Notes under the pieces: model-generated | Database searches by the model: none | The model's input: the letters and a program-made list of their open reading frames with translations, nothing else | What the model was told of the DNA's origin: nothing | Part shown: in pieces, positions 46,348 to 56,706 of the stretch | Layout: every line of letters starts with the position of its first letter | How positions within the stretch are numbered: position 1 is the first letter of the stretch | NCBI RefSeq assembly: GCF_023511815.1 | Contig: NZ_JAIMAV010000003.1 | Coordinates: forward strand, 25,560-89,559 | From: Alicyclobacillus sp. | GTDB taxonomy: Bacteria > Bacillota > Bacilli > Alicyclobacillales > Alicyclobacillaceae | Length of the DNA: 64,000 nt | Direction of reading: 5' to 3' | Position numbers and translations under genes: made by a program

Positions 46348-47661
46348 TCAGGACCGCGTCCGGATCAGGAGACGAATCGGTGTCCCCTCGAAGCCGAATG
46401 CCTGCCGCAGGCGGTTCTCCAGATATCGTTCGTAGGAAAAGTGCATCAGCTCGCTGTCGTTGACGAACAGCGTGAACGTGGGCGGTTTGACGGCGACCTG
46501 GGTGCCGTACAGGATCTTCAACCGCCTTCCCCGGTCGGTCGGCGGAGGGACGCTCGCCGCGGCGTCCTGCAAGACGGTGTTGAGCGTCGAGGTCGCCACG
46601 CGCATGGCGTGGTTTTCCGCGACCTCCCGCGCCAGCGGCAGGATGCGGTGCACGCGCTGCCGGGTCTTCGCCGAGACGAACAACACCGGCGCCCACCGCA
46701 TGAATGGGAACTCCTCCCGGATCTCCACCTCGAACCGATGCGCGGTCTTGTCGTCCTTCTCCACCACGTCCCACTTGTTCACCAGGAATGCGCACGCCCG
46801 CCCGGCCTCGAGGGCGTACCCCGCGACGCGCTTGTCCTGTTCGGTGATCCCCTCGCCACCGTCGAGCACGATGAGCGCCACGTCGGTTCGTTCAATCGCC
46901 CGCAACGCCCTCAGCACGCTGTACCGTTCGATGTTCTCGTACACCTTGCCGCGCCGGCGCACGCCCGCGGTGTCGATGAGGACATACCGCTGGCCATCGA
47001 CCGTCAGCGGCGAGTCAATGGCGTCGCGCGTGGTGCCGGCGACGTCGCTCACCATCACGCGCTCCTGCCCCAGAAGGGCGTTCACCAGCGATGACTTGCC
47101 GACGTTGGGCCTGCCGATCAGCGCGACGCGGATCACGTCCTCGTCGTAGGTCTCATCCTCGCCGGACGGCAGGAGCCGGACCACCTCATCCAACAGGTCC
47201 CCCGTGCCACCGCCGTGTTCCGAGGACATTCCGACGGGATCGCCGAAACCCAGTTCATAGAATTCGAAGACGGCCGCGTGGTGTTTGGGGTGGTCGAGCT
47301 TGTTGACCCCGAGCACCACCGGTTTTCGCGATTTGCGCAACAGATCGGCCACCTCGCGGTCCGCCTCCGTCAGCCCCGCGCGGCCGTCGACCAAAAAGAT
47401 GATCACGTCCGCTTCGTCGATGGCCAGCTGCGCCTGAACGCGGATGAGATTCGCCACCTCATCGGCCCCGCGCATCTCGATGCCGCCCGTGTCAATCAGG
47501 TGAAATTCGCGCCCGTTCCAGTCGGCCTTGGCGTAGATCCGATCCCGCGTCACCCCGGGCACATCCTCCACAATGGAGATGCGCTTCCCGACGATCCGGT
47601 TGAACAGTGTGGACTTGCCCACATTCGGGCGTCCGACGATAGCCACCATCGGTAGTGCCAT
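46348..47661 (-). CDS. der: ribosome biogenesis GTPase Der (EngA)
   Basis: 437-aa GTPase for 50S subunit maturation. Two tandem G domains, each with GRPNVGKS (N-terminal at about 9-16, second at about 184-191), DTAG-type switch regions ([15 protein letters not shown]) and NKLD/NKWD specificity motifs, then a KH-like C-terminal domain. ATG 47661. Confidence 0.97.
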   Translation of the reverse strand: MALPMVAIVGRPNVGKSTLFNRIVGKRISIVEDVPGVTRDRIYAKADWNGREFHLIDTGGIEMRGADEVANLIRVQAQLAIDEADVIIFLVDGRAGLTEADREVADLLRKSRKPVVLGVNKLDHPKHHAAVFEFYELGFGDPVGMSSEHGGGTGDLLDEVVRLLPSGEDETYDEDVIRVALIGRPNVGKSSLVNALLGQERVMVSDVAGTTRDAIDSPLTVDGQRYVLIDTAGVRRRGKVYENIERYSVLRALRAIERTDVALIVLDGGEGITEQDKRVAGYALEAGRACAFLVNKWDVVEKDDKTAHRFEVEIREEFPFMRWAPVLFVSAKTRQRVHRILPLAREVAENHAMRVATSTLNTVLQDAAASVPPPTDRGRRLKILYGTQVAVKPPTFTLFVNDSELMHFSYERYLENRLRQAFGFEGTPIRLLIRTRS

Positions 47662-47699
47662 ATCCTCAGTCCCGTCCGCAGAATTTCCGCGAGGCCGCC

Positions 47700-49100
47700 T
47701 CAGTTGCCGGCGGCCGCCAACGGCTCGTCCCGCCCCGGCGTCTCCAGCACGCGCAGCGTCGCCTCGTAGCGCCGCCGCGGAGGCAGGGATTGCGTGTACC
47801 CCATCGCGCCGAACAGAAGGCCGCTGCCCGTCGCCGGAACCACCGTGACGGGCAGGCCCAGCTCCTGTTCAACCCGCTCCACGGTGTAATCGTCGAGAAA
47901 GACGTCCGCGTCGTCCTTGAGCATGATGTCCGGCAACAGGAGGGTGTCAAGCCCGGCCACCCGATCCTTGACCTGGTTGACGATATCCGATCCGGTGATG
48001 AGCCCGGTCACCGTCACGTGGTGTCCGTAAAAGTCGTTGATGATTGGAAACACCTGTGTCTCCAAGCCGGGCACGCCGGACAGGCGCTCCAGGGATTCCC
48101 GGATCACCTTCTGGGCGGAGACGCCGGTGATCACACCGACCCGGCGCGGCTCCCGCTGCAGGTGCCGCGGCACGCGCGGCCACACCTCCTCCAGCTCGTC
48201 GAGGAACGTTCGGATGACGCCGACCCCGTTCTCCGTCTGCGCGAAGGCGTCGTAGAAGTGCGACGGCGGCACCTGGACATCGGCGATGACGTAGAACTCG
48301 TCCGCGACGTGCACGAACGACACGCCGATCTCCTTTTGGAAATGCTCCTGCCAACGCGTCACCTGCTCGATGATCTGGCGTGATTCCTCCTGCGTGTACG
48401 GGCGCAGCTTGTGCAGACCCCGGCGGTGTTTGGTCAAACCGACCGGCACGACCGACAAGGTCCGCACGGCCGGATAGAACGGCGCCAGGTCGCGGATGGT
48501 CCGGTCCAACTCCTCTCCGTCGTTCCACCCCGGGCAGAGCACCACCTGCGTGTTCATCTCGATGCCACCCTTCGCCAGCATGTCAATCTGGCGCAGGATC
48601 TCCCCGGACCGCCGGTTGGCCAGCATGCGCACGCGCAGCTCCGGATTGGTCGTATGCACCGAGATGTTGAGCGGCGACATCTTCAGCCGGATGATGCGCT
48701 CGAGCTCCTCGTCCTTCACGTTCGTGAGGGTCACGAAATTGCCGTGCAGAAACGACAGCCGGTAGTCGTCATCCCGTACGCTCAGCGTCTGCCGCATGTT
48801 GGACGGAATCTGGTCCACGAAGCAGAAGACGCATTTGTTGTGACACAACCGCACCCGGTCGACGGTGGGGTGTTCCCAATCCACACCCAGGCCCTCATCG
48901 TAGGCCTTCTCGACCTCGAGCACCCAGACCTGGCCGTCGCGCTTTTTGACCTCCATCTCAATCTCCTCGGCGGCCAGCGCGAACTGCAGATCCACGATGT
49001 CCCGAATCGGTTGTCCATTTATCTTCAAAAGTTCGTCCCCCGGCTCGAGCTCCAGCTCTTCCGCCAGCGAGCCGGGATGAATCCGCTGGATCTTCGGCAC
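47700..49100 (-). CDS. DUF512 family protein with PDZ and radical-SAM-like Cys motif
   Basis: About 466-aa protein of the DUF512 (YphB-position) family. A PDZ-like N-terminus ([21 protein letters not shown]) is followed by CHNKCVFCF, a CxxxCxxC cluster motif (C86, C90, C93), and a C-terminal domain conserved in these proteins. The Cys spacing suggests a radical-SAM-type 4Fe-4S cluster. Function is unknown; conserved next to der. GTG 49100 has AGGAG eight bases upstream; ATG 49118 lacks a ribosome site. Confidence 0.85.
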   Translation of the reverse strand: MPKIQRIHPGSLAEELELEPGDELLKINGQPIRDIVDLQFALAAEEIEMEVKKRDGQVWVLEVEKAYDEGLGVDWEHPTVDRVRLCHNKCVFCFVDQIPSNMRQTLSVRDDDYRLSFLHGNFVTLTNVKDEELERIIRLKMSPLNISVHTTNPELRVRMLANRRSGEILRQIDMLAKGGIEMNTQVVLCPGWNDGEELDRTIRDLAPFYPAVRTLSVVPVGLTKHRRGLHKLRPYTQEESRQIIEQVTRWQEHFQKEIGVSFVHVADEFYVIADVQVPPSHFYDAFAQTENGVGVIRTFLDELEEVWPRVPRHLQREPRRVGVITGVSAQKVIRESLERLSGVPGLETQVFPIINDFYGHHVTVTGLITGSDIVNQVKDRVAGLDTLLLPDIMLKDDADVFLDDYTVERVEQELGLPVTVVPATGSGLLFGAMGYTQSLPPRRRYEATLRVLETPGRDEPLAAAGN

Positions 49101-49164
49101 CCTCAGCACTCCTGACATTGAAAACTCGTCATTTCTTCATTATGCGTCACCCATCCCGTCAGCG

Positions 49165-49779
49165 TCAAATGGAAGGTCGAGGGCGCCCTTCAGCCGCCCG
49201 ACGCCCTCCCGTTCCGAACGCGCTCCACAGCAGCACCATGAGCGCGGTCAACCAGACCACGTTGCAGGCGGGAGCCATCCCGGCAACGTCCGCGCTCCAG
49301 GGTGCCGAGGGCCCGCCATCCAGCCACCGGCCGGTGAGGACGCCGAGCGCCAGGCCCGCCAAGGACAGCACCCGCTCCCGCGGCCGATCCGCGGCACCGA
49401 GCAACCCCAATCCGCTCGCGGCGCTCAGCAACCAGACGGTGGGCAGGCCGTGCCAGAGAAGAAACGGGTGTTCCGTCCACAACCGAAGCGCCGACCATCC
49501 GACCAGAAGACCGATGGAGACCGCGCGGAGCCGGCGCGGCCAGGCGACCTGCCGGACGGCCCCCGCCACGGCCAGGGCGGTCACGCCCATCCCCCACACC
49601 GGCGTGGGCCATTCCGGATGTAAAAAATACAGCCACAGCGCGAGGCCATACAGGAGCCCGCAGGCGGCGAGTCCGGCCCGCCGCACCTCCAACCGCGCCA
49701 ACCACCGTTCCGCTCCGGGCATCGCGGACAGTCCCACCAGCGCGCTGCAACAGATGAAGGCAGGATAATACGTGTCCAC
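49165..49779 (-). CDS. YphA-like polytopic membrane protein
   Basis: 204-aa hydrophobic protein with about six to seven membrane segments and no recognised motif. Its place between the S1-protein gene and the DUF512/der genes is that of yphA in Bacillus, but sequence resemblance cannot be judged here. GTG 49779 follows GGGAGGACG. Confidence 0.65.
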   Translation of the reverse strand: MDTYYPAFICCSALVGLSAMPGAERWLARLEVRRAGLAACGLLYGLALWLYFLHPEWPTPVWGMGVTALAVAGAVRQVAWPRRLRAVSIGLLVGWSALRLWTEHPFLLWHGLPTVWLLSAASGLGLLGAADRPRERVLSLAGLALGVLTGRWLDGGPSAPWSADVAGMAPACNVVWLTALMVLLWSAFGTGGRRAAEGRPRPSI

Positions 49780-49867
49780 CGTCCTCCCTCATTCCTGGCA
49801 GACATTCACGTTCAGTGTGCCCCGCCCGGTCCCGGTTATCCGACGGACGCCACACCGCCCGAAACCG

Positions 49868-49902
49868 AAAAAAACCGGGGCCCGGATGACTCCGGGTCCC
49901 GG
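49868..49902 (-). terminator. terminator of the S1-protein gene
   Basis: On the minus strand CCGGGACCCGGA-GTCA-TCCGGGCCCCGG (12-bp stem) followed by seven T, 34 bp after the stop. Confidence 0.93.
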
Positions 49903-49935
49903 CTGAACAGCGCGGTTTGATCCGCTTCTACCGCA

Positions 49936-51102
49936 TCAGCCCTTGTTGAACAGGTCGCGGAACAGATCGCCAATCGTCGCACCGGTGCTCCCGGAGCGAT
50001 CGTCGTACGAGGTGTGGCGAGGTTCACGGCGTCCGCCGCCACCGCCACCGCCGCCGCGGGACTCGGCGTCCTTGATGGACAAGGAGATCCGTTGCCGCTC
50101 GGGATCGACCGCGAGGATCTTGACCTTGACCTCCTGACCCTCCTGCAGCACGTCGGACGCCTTGGCGACGTGCTCATGGGCGATCTGCGACACGTGCACC
50201 AGGCCCTCCAAGCCGGGTTTCAGTTCGACGAACGCGCCGAAGTCGACCACGCGCCGGACCACACCGGTCACCACGTCGCCCGGGTGGAAATCGTACGCCG
50301 CCGTCTCCCACGGGCTGGGGGTGGCCTCCTTCATGGAGAGGGACACGCGCCCGGCCTCCGGATCGACCCGAAGGATCTTGACCTTCACCCGGTCGCCGGG
50401 GCGCACCACCTCGGACGGATCCGCCACATGATGCCAGGCCAGTTCGGAGACGTGCACCAGGCCGTCCACACCGCCGACGTCGACGAACACGCCGAAATTG
50501 GTCAGCCGCTGCACGGTGCCCTCGACGACGCTGCCGACCTCGAGCGAGGCGATGGTCTTCGCCGCCTCCTCCGCCTGTTCCTGTTCCAGCACCGCCTTGC
50601 GGGAGAGGATCAGCTTGTTGTTCTCCGGGTCAATCTCGACGACCATCACCCGGATCTTCTTGCCCTTGAACGACTCCAGGTCATCCACGAATTTCAGGTC
50701 GACCAGCGACGCGGGGATGAATCCGCGAACCCCGACATCCGTCACCAGCCCGCCCTTGACCACGTCGTGGACGGTCACCTCAAACGGTTCCCGGGACTCA
50801 TACTTCTGCAGCAGATCCTCCCACGCGGTGCGGGCGGCAGCGTCACGGCGGGACAGGATCACGGCCTCGGAGTCTTCATCCAACTTGACGACGCTCGTCA
50901 ACACCTCGTCGCCGACGGAGACGACCTCGCTCGGGTGCTGAATCCGCAACGGGGATAACTCACGAATCGGAATGATGCCCTGAAACTTGTACCCGATGTC
51001 CACGATGACCTTCTTGTCGTCGACCTCCACCACCGTACCCTTGACGAGATCCCCAGGGTTGAGCGTGGGGGTATTGAGCATTTCCTGCAGTTCCTCGGAC
51101 AT
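49936..51102 (-). CDS. ypfD: 30S ribosomal protein S1-like protein (YpfD type), four S1 domains
   Basis: 388-aa RNA-binding protein. Four S1 repeats start at about residues 15, 100, 187 and 272 (e.g. [60 protein letters not shown]). A glycine run and basic C-terminal tail follow. Shorter than the six-domain S1 of Proteobacteria, as in other Bacillota. Located beside cmk, as in Bacillus. ATG 51102. Confidence 0.93.
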   Translation of the reverse strand: MSEELQEMLNTPTLNPGDLVKGTVVEVDDKKVIVDIGYKFQGIIPIRELSPLRIQHPSEVVSVGDEVLTSVVKLDEDSEAVILSRRDAAARTAWEDLLQKYESREPFEVTVHDVVKGGLVTDVGVRGFIPASLVDLKFVDDLESFKGKKIRVMVVEIDPENNKLILSRKAVLEQEQAEEAAKTIASLEVGSVVEGTVQRLTNFGVFVDVGGVDGLVHVSELAWHHVADPSEVVRPGDRVKVKILRVDPEAGRVSLSMKEATPSPWETAAYDFHPGDVVTGVVRRVVDFGAFVELKPGLEGLVHVSQIAHEHVAKASDVLQEGQEVKVKILAVDPERQRISLSIKDAESRGGGGGGGGRREPRHTSYDDRSGSTGATIGDLFRDLFNKG

Positions 51103-51129
51103 TACGACGCCCTCCTCATGACTGAAAAC

Positions 51130-51501
51130 CTATTTATCACTCACCTCAGGACCCTGTCCGGGCGCCTCCCGGTCTTCGGATTGCGCCTGGATGAAGCGTC
51201 TCAAGGATCGTAAGCCCCACCACACCAGGGCGATGCCGGCGGCGTACAGGATACCTCCCGGGGCCGCGCCGAGGTAGCCCTGTTCATGCAGGACCCCGAC
51301 CGCCATCAGGTACGTCGCCACCGCCGCCGCTCCCAAGGACCAGCGCCGCGCGAATCGAGCCGCCGCACCCCTCTCGTTCGCCCCGGCCCCGCGTTCGCCC
51401 GAACCGCGCAGTCCGCGCAGCAACCGTTGCCGGAGGACCCACACCACCGCGAGCAGGGCGAGATACACCACCAGGTCCGTCCACCAATGGCTCGTTTTCA
51501 C
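51130..51501 (-). CDS. small membrane protein of unknown function
   Basis: 123-aa protein with an N-terminal helix (WWTDLVVYLALLAVVWVL), an Arg/Gly-rich loop and two further hydrophobic stretches (AAAVATYLMAVGVL, IALVWWGL). GTG 51501 overlaps the plsC stop in GTGA, so it is translated with plsC and cmk. I do not recognise the family. Confidence 0.6.
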   Translation of the reverse strand: MKTSHWWTDLVVYLALLAVVWVLRQRLLRGLRGSGERGAGANERGAAARFARRWSLGAAAVATYLMAVGVLHEQGYLGAAPGGILYAAGIALVWWGLRSLRRFIQAQSEDREAPGQGPEVSDK

Positions 51502-52103
51502 CGGTGACCCTCGTCCAGCAGCTGTTGAATGCGCGTCATCAGTGTTTCCAACACCGACTCGTTGGTGTCCTCCGGATTCGGTTCAATCGGCTCCCCGAAC
51601 CGGATGGTGACCCGATGCCACAACCGGTACGGTCCCACGATGGCCGCGGGGACGAGCGGACAGGCGGACTTCCGTGCGATGAACGCGATGCCTGGAAGGC
51701 CGCGCTGCAACTTGCCGTCACGGGAACGGTGCCCTTCGGGGAAGACGATGAGGCAGCCCCCGTGGGCGGGCACGGCGAGCGCGTTTCGAATCGCCGCTTT
51801 GTCCTGCAGCCCGCGCCGGACCGGGAAGGCCCCGAGATACCGGATGAGGGCGGCGAGGAAACGATTGCGAAACAGCTCCTCCTTAGCCATAAAGTGCACA
51901 AAGCGCGGGACGGCCATGCCCAACAAAAGGACGTCGAACACATGCAGGTGGTTGCAACCGATCACCACCGGCCCGGTGCGCGGAATGTGGTGTACACCTC
52001 GAATTCGGATCCGGAACATCACCCGAAACGCGATATGTACAAACGTCCGCATCACGCGGTACAGCGGTTCATGAAACGGGTCCCGCACCACGAATTCACT
52101 CAT
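51498..52103 (-). CDS. plsC: 1-acyl-sn-glycerol-3-phosphate acyltransferase
   Basis: 201-aa membrane-associated acyltransferase making phosphatidic acid. The NHxxxxD catalytic motif is NHLHVFD (usual Ser in the fourth place is His here), then FPVRRGLQDKAAIRNAL and FPEGHRSRDGKLQRG. ATG 52103 overlaps cmk's stop by 8 bp. It acts after PlsY, encoded 6 kb away. Confidence 0.92.
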   Translation of the reverse strand: MSEFVVRDPFHEPLYRVMRTFVHIAFRVMFRIRIRGVHHIPRTGPVVIGCNHLHVFDVLLLGMAVPRFVHFMAKEELFRNRFLAALIRYLGAFPVRRGLQDKAAIRNALAVPAHGGCLIVFPEGHRSRDGKLQRGLPGIAFIARKSACPLVPAAIVGPYRLWHRVTIRFGEPIEPNPEDTNESVLETLMTRIQQLLDEGHR

Positions 52104-52776
52104 GCGGCACCCGCTCCACGAGGCGGAGGATTTCCTCCACCACCTCATCGACCGACCTGCCGGTGGAGTCGATGAGGTGCGCGTCCTCCGCGGGCTTCAG
52201 CGGCGCAATCGCCCGCGTGGAATCCCGGGCATCCCGCTCGGCGATGGCTTCGCGCATATCCTGCAGCGTCACGTCAAACCCCTTGTCAGTGAACTCCTTC
52301 TGCCGCCGTCTGGCGCGCTCTTCGATGCTGGCGGTGAGAAACACCTTCACCGCCGCGTCCGGCATTACCACCGTCCCCACGTCCCGCCCGTCCATGACGA
52401 CGGCGCCCTGCTTGGCGAACGCCTGCTGCCAACGCGTCAACCAAGCCCGGATCCCCGGATGCACCGAGAGCTTGGAGACCGTCTCGGACACCTTCGGGTC
52501 GCGCAGCTGCGACGTGATGTCCTCACCGTCCGCCACCACGGCCAGCTCACCGGACGCGTCTCGCTCGAACCGGAGGTCGTGCCGCCGCAACATCTCGAGC
52601 AGCGCCCGTTCATCGTCCGGCGGAACCTGATTCCGAACGGCCAGCCAGGCGACGCCCCGGTACATCGCCCCCGTATCGACATACAGGATGCCGAGGGCCT
52701 TGGCGACCAATCTGGCCACCGTACTCTTCCCCGCTCCCGCGGGACCGTCGATCGCGATGTTGATGTGCCGCACCAC
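52096..52776 (-). CDS. cmk: cytidylate kinase
   Basis: 226-aa NMP kinase phosphorylating CMP and dCMP. P-loop GPAGAGKST at 11-19, DTGAMYRGVAWLA, and the CMP-binding MDGRDVGTVVMPDA. Start GTG 52776 with GGAGGACGT upstream. In Bacillota cmk-plsC-rpsA is a common order, as here. Confidence 0.96.
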   Translation of the reverse strand: MVRHINIAIDGPAGAGKSTVARLVAKALGILYVDTGAMYRGVAWLAVRNQVPPDDERALLEMLRRHDLRFERDASGELAVVADGEDITSQLRDPKVSETVSKLSVHPGIRAWLTRWQQAFAKQGAVVMDGRDVGTVVMPDAAVKVFLTASIEERARRRQKEFTDKGFDVTLQDMREAIAERDARDSTRAIAPLKPAEDAHLIDSTGRSVDEVVEEILRLVERVPHE

Positions 52777-52804
52777 ACGTCCTCCATTTGGTCAAGTGGA
52801 CAAA

Positions 52805-52832
52805 TGAAAAAGCGAGCATGGAAGCCCGCTTT
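52805..52832 (-). terminator. terminator upstream of cmk
   Basis: On the minus strand AAAGCGGGC-TTCCAT-GCTCGCTTT plus further T. 9-bp stem with one G-U pair. It lies between the ypfB-like gene and cmk and would end the upstream transcript. Confidence 0.75.
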
Positions 52833-53033
52833 CACAGCGCACAATCTCCCAGATGTTCAAGCTGGTTTCCAATCGTTCGGAGCCGACACCTGTTCGACCG
52901 TATGTGATCCGATGACTTCGACCGACCACACCAACAGCAATCTGGAAAGCGGCAGGCGATCCGTTTCACTGACCACCCTCATCCTAACATAGCTTCAAAA
53001 GGGCCGCAAGACGCAAATCCCGCACCGGACCGC

Positions 53034-53573
53034 CTACGGGACGAACTCCACCGCCGGGAAGGAGACCACGACGCCGGGCTGGTCAATCTCCAACGTCTGA
53101 CCCGGCGCGGGCAGGAGCAGGTGGTCGTCGGCGTGATCGACCTGGACAAAGGCTACCCCGGGCTCACCGGAACGCACCCCGACCACATCCCCGCTGTGCA
53201 CGGTCACCGTCAGCTCCGGCTGGTCGAAGACGGCGCGCGCCTGACCGTTGACCGTGACCACCACGTCGGGTCTGGGCCGCGCCGGGGCGAGATACAGGTG
53301 CAACACGGCCTGCCGGGACACGGCCGCCGCCGTCGTCTCGGGTTCCTGCACAAATCCCCCGGATCGCTCGTCGACGAAGCGGCGCACGGCGGGGATGGCC
53401 GTCACCGCCTGCACCACGACCAGCATGCACAGGCAGGCCAGGGCAACCGGGAGCAGCACCCGGTCCACCCCGTCCGCCCAGCTGCGCCAATCCAACGTCG
53501 GCTTGCCCGATCCCCCGGAGTCCCGCGGAATCCGCCGTTGTCGTTGCGCCCTCCGCTGCGGTAACCGCACCAC
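53034..53573 (-). CDS. single-span membrane protein, YpfB position
   Basis: 179-aa protein: a basic N-terminal cytosolic tail (RLPQRRAQRQRRIPR), one membrane segment (about 40-57, VLLPVALACLCMLVVVQAV) and an outer, Val-rich beta-like domain. No recognised family. Its place between a ypfA/motI homologue and cmk is that of ypfB. GTG 53573 follows GAGGTGAGGC. Confidence 0.65.
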   Translation of the reverse strand: MVRLPQRRAQRQRRIPRDSGGSGKPTLDWRSWADGVDRVLLPVALACLCMLVVVQAVTAIPAVRRFVDERSGGFVQEPETTAAAVSRQAVLHLYLAPARPRPDVVVTVNGQARAVFDQPELTVTVHSGDVVGVRSGEPGVAFVQVDHADDHLLLPAPGQTLEIDQPGVVVSFPAVEFVP

Positions 53574-53655
53574 GCCTCACCTCGCATCGCACTGGACGGC
53601 CGCCTCGTCCACCACCTCGTCCCTCTGATGGTATGCTCGACGCGGCCGCCGCATG

Positions 53656-54297
53656 CTAGCGCGTGCGCAGTTGCCGCCAAAAGGTATACTGGATGATCCG
53701 CTGCCGGATGGATTCCTTCAAATCCTCAAATTTCATGGATGCCAGGGCCATCCCGCGCTCGTTCCGATCCCCCACCCGGATCACGCTGCACCGGGCCGTC
53801 ACCGGAAACTCGGGCTTCGGCAGGGTGAACTGGGCCTCGACCGTCATGCCCGGGTGGACGATGACCGTCCGCGGCAACCACACCGCCAGACCGCCCCCGC
53901 TGATGTCGTAGGCGTGCACCGTGACCTGCTGGGGTCCGGACTCCAGCGGCACCGTCAACCGGATGTCGAGATCCGCGCTGACGCGTACAAATTCGCGCCG
54001 CTGTTCACGGATGATGCCCTCCGGTTGCGGCATCTCGAGCCGCCACAGCGGCATCGGCATGTCCACCACGTCCAGCACCCGGGTGTGAAACCGGCGCAAC
54101 GCGCCGTCCTGCCCGTTGTATTCCACCCACAGGTGCGGGGTTGTGGCCGCGTCCAGCGCACCTTTCCCGGACGGATGAAGCGGCACCTCGATGAACAGAT
54201 TCCGGTCGGCCATCTCCACCAACCGCGATTGATAGTACTCCTGCGCGCCATCACGCAGCCGGATCCGCACCGTCTGGCCTATGGAAGGCAAATTCAA
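53656..54297 (-). CDS. PilZ-domain flagellar brake protein (MotI/YpfA type)
   Basis: 213-aa cytosolic protein. N-terminal YcgR-like domain (about 1-95) and C-terminal PilZ domain with both c-di-GMP motifs: RxxxR in RREFVR and DxSxxG in DISGGG. In Bacillus MotI binds the flagellar stator and slows motility when c-di-GMP is high. With cheR it suggests flagellar motility. TTG 54297 follows GAGAGG. Confidence 0.9.
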   Translation of the reverse strand: MNLPSIGQTVRIRLRDGAQEYYQSRLVEMADRNLFIEVPLHPSGKGALDAATTPHLWVEYNGQDGALRRFHTRVLDVVDMPMPLWRLEMPQPEGIIREQRREFVRVSADLDIRLTVPLESGPQQVTVHAYDISGGGLAVWLPRTVIVHPGMTVEAQFTLPKPEFPVTARCSVIRVGDRNERGMALASMKFEDLKESIRQRIIQYTFWRQLRTR

Positions 54298-54367
54298 TTC
54301 AGGACACCTCTCCCATACCCCTAGTCCACACCATTATACGATAACCGGGAGAGGGCCGGAAAGGCGG

Positions 54368-55675
54368 TCAGGACAACTGTTCGACCTCAATCTCCTTTCC
54401 GGTGCTGGCGTTGATGTACACCACGTACGTCTCATCGTTCGCCGTCCCGTAGAACGCCACCGCCGGGACCCACCGCTTGTCCGGATCCTCCAGAATCACA
54501 TCGCGCTGCATCTGGACCTTCAGGGACGGGCTGAGCACCTTGCGCAATTGGGCGGCGTCGAACCGCCGGGGCGCGAGATTCTGCACCGGATGCATGAAGA
54601 AGTTCGTTCCATCGTATCCGATGATGTTCCCGGTGTGCAGATCCGTCTTGACCATCACGCTCTGGGTGACCACCTGCGCCCCGTTTCGGACCGGGACGAA
54701 GACGTAGTACGCCCAACCGTCGTACTGCCGCGCGGTCGTGTTCTCCACCTGGCCAAACCCGTGCGCGGTCAGCCATGCGGCCGCCTTGTCCTCCGCCTCG
54801 CTGAAGTCCACCATCCCGCCGCCCGTCCCCTTCGGGGTGATGGACATGGACAACACGTGTCCGCCGTGTTGGCTGACGGTGGCCACCAGCGTCCCGGCCG
54901 GAATCGCACCGCTCACCGAGTACACCGGCGCCGGGGCTCCGGCCTTCGACGCCTGCACTTCAAGCGCCGTGTTCGGCGGCAGGTCGAGGAACTGACGCAC
55001 CGCCCGTCTCGCCCCATCCGCGTCCACCACAGGCTGTTTGGCCAACACGTCCGTGTCCGGGCGGACAGGAGAGGGCACCCTTTGTTGGGACTCGACGAAC
55101 GTCCCCGCCTGGGTGTCCATCTTGCGGAACCCGTCGACGACCTGGTTGTCCGTTCGATGGCTGCGCAGGGCCTGGTTGACGTTCTGCCAGGAGAGCCGGT
55201 TGTTCATCACCGTCGTCTGCAGTTGGGCCAGTTGTCCGTTGAGCTTTCCCGCCTGCGCGTAGTACGTCTCCAGTTTCTTGCGAACGGACGCGTCCGTCGG
55301 CTTCACCTGCCGCTCCATCCAGTCGTTTGCGCTGTTGGCGACCTGGCTGAGAAACTGCTGGGTCTGGTGCATCGGCATCAGGTCGAACGGCAGGCGCGCC
55401 GCGTCCGTCTGCGCCGCGTACGTGATGCGCCAGACGTCCCGCAGGTGTTCCTGGAACCGGTTCGCATCGCCGCTGACAATCGTCTTGCCCAGTTCCCGTT
55501 GCAATTGGTCGATCTCGGTGGCGAGGTTGTGAAAGCTGTTCTCATACAGGTTCTCCGTCTCGACCGCCAAGGCCTGGCGTTCCCGATATTGTCCGTAACC
55601 CCACCAGCCCAGGCCGCTGCCGACCAACACCAGGCCCAACACCGGAATCGCGACCCATGTCGTACGATGCAGCAT
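54368..55675 (-). CDS. ypeB: germination protein YpeB
   Basis: 435-aa spore membrane-anchored protein needed to stabilise SleB in dormant spores. A single N-terminal membrane anchor (about 7-26) is followed by an alpha-helical coiled region and C-terminal PepSY-type repeats, with DDETYVVYINASTGKEIEVEQ-like ends (in part). It directly follows sleB on the minus strand (12 bp gap). Expression in the forespore is expected from the sigma-G promoter upstream of sleB. Confidence 0.96.
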   Translation of the reverse strand: MLHRTTWVAIPVLGLVLVGSGLGWWGYGQYRERQALAVETENLYENSFHNLATEIDQLQRELGKTIVSGDANRFQEHLRDVWRITYAAQTDAARLPFDLMPMHQTQQFLSQVANSANDWMERQVKPTDASVRKKLETYYAQAGKLNGQLAQLQTTVMNNRLSWQNVNQALRSHRTDNQVVDGFRKMDTQAGTFVESQQRVPSPVRPDTDVLAKQPVVDADGARRAVRQFLDLPPNTALEVQASKAGAPAPVYSVSGAIPAGTLVATVSQHGGHVLSMSITPKGTGGGMVDFSEAEDKAAAWLTAHGFGQVENTTARQYDGWAYYVFVPVRNGAQVVTQSVMVKTDLHTGNIIGYDGTNFFMHPVQNLAPRRFDAAQLRKVLSPSLKVQMQRDVILEDPDKRWVPAVAFYGTANDETYVVYINASTGKEIEVEQLS

Positions 55676-55688
55676 GTCGATCCCCCTC

Positions 55689-56489
55689 TCACTTCGTGAA
55701 GATGTGCTTGCCGATCTTCAGGATCTGAGGCCTGGACCAGATCCAGTCACTCGTCGCCGTGTCGGGATTGAAGTAATACACCGCCCCGTGGGATGGATCC
55801 CAGCCGTGAACGGCGTCGAGCACGGCCTTTCGCGCGGTGGCGTCCGGTTGCAGGTTGATCTGGCCGTCCTGGACCGACGTGAACGCCCCCGGCTGATACA
55901 CGATGCCCGGGATGGTGTGCGGAAATCTCGGGTCGTGCAGGCGGTTCAGCACAACGGCCGCGACGGCGACCTGCCCGACGTACGGTTCGCCGCGCGCTTC
56001 CGCGTAGACCACATGCGTCAGGAGGTTCAGGTCGGACTGGCTGAGCCCGGGAACGGACGGCATTCGGGCAGGAGAGGCCGATCGCGTGGCCGTCCTGGAC
56101 GCCCCGGTTGCCCCTTTGGCCGCGGCGCCCTTGTCAGGCAGGGGACCTTTGTAATGCCAGCCCTTGCTCGCCGCCACCAGCTTCATCTTCGTCTTCATGT
56201 CCACGATGCCGGTGACCTTCATGCCGAAGTTGTACTGGAAGTTGCGGACCGCCCAATACGTCTTCCACCCGAAAATGCCGTCGATGTGACCGTGGTAATA
56301 CCCCAAATAGGCCAGCCGATTCTGCAACTCGTACACGTCGTATCCTTCACTGCCGTAGCGGAGATCGCGAGGCGTGAACGCCTCCGCGGCGCGCCATGGT
56401 TGGTGCGGGATGTGCCAGGCGGCCGGGGCCCACAGGCCAAGCGCCATGGCCAGGCCCGCACAGACGCATGCTCGTCTCATCCGTTTCAT
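55689..56489 (-). CDS. sleB: spore cortex-lytic enzyme SleB
   Basis: 266-aa secreted lytic transglycosylase that degrades spore cortex during germination. A signal peptide (about 1-36), an N-terminal peptidoglycan-binding domain (YDVYELQNRLAYLGYYHGHI, residues about 50-69), a Pro/Ala/Ser linker and a C-terminal SleB catalytic domain with the Glu in YAEARGEPYVGQVAVAAVVL. ATG 56489 follows GGAGCACCG. First gene of sleB-ypeB. Confidence 0.96.
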   Translation of the reverse strand: MKRMRRACVCAGLAMALGLWAPAAWHIPHQPWRAAEAFTPRDLRYGSEGYDVYELQNRLAYLGYYHGHIDGIFGWKTYWAVRNFQYNFGMKVTGIVDMKTKMKLVAASKGWHYKGPLPDKGAAAKGATGASRTATRSASPARMPSVPGLSQSDLNLLTHVVYAEARGEPYVGQVAVAAVVLNRLHDPRFPHTIPGIVYQPGAFTSVQDGQINLQPDATARKAVLDAVHGWDPSHGAVYYFNPDTATSDWIWSRPQILKIGKHIFTK

Positions 56490-56537
56490 CGGTGCTCCGT
56501 GCTCCCTCCAGTGAAATCCATGGAAATTCCACGAGGG

Positions 56538-56566
56538 TAGTTTGGCTTTGGTTGGCATAAATATGC
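56538..56566 (-). promoter_or_regulatory. candidate sigma-G promoter of sleB-ypeB
   Basis: On the minus strand GCATA (56566-56562), a 17-bp spacer and CAAACTA (56544-56538). Fits the forespore sigma-G pattern (GHATR, N17-18, CATnHTA) with one mismatch. About 40 nt before the ATG is the expected leader. Confidence 0.65.
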
Positions 56567-56706
56567 CTCGGCTGGCGTTCACCGGGGATGACCCACCCGG
56601 ATTCATGGGGTGGAGCAGGGCAACGCTGGACAGGCGGAACTGGCGGACGAGGGGTGACCCACCGGGATTCGTCCGGGGTGCGCTTGGGATCATCGAAGGG
56701 GGGTCG

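Noticed and set aside
44134..47094. 986-codon open frame on the plus strand over gcvH, gpsA, plsY and der
   Set aside because: All four opposite-strand genes are well supported by conserved motifs; the plus-strand product is His/Arg/Gly-rich with no recognisable domain.
50030..50060. Glycine-codon simple repeat as a possible phase-variable tract
   Set aside because: It encodes the Gly-rich linker before the basic tail of the S1 protein, uses mixed GGN codons and is not a homopolymer.
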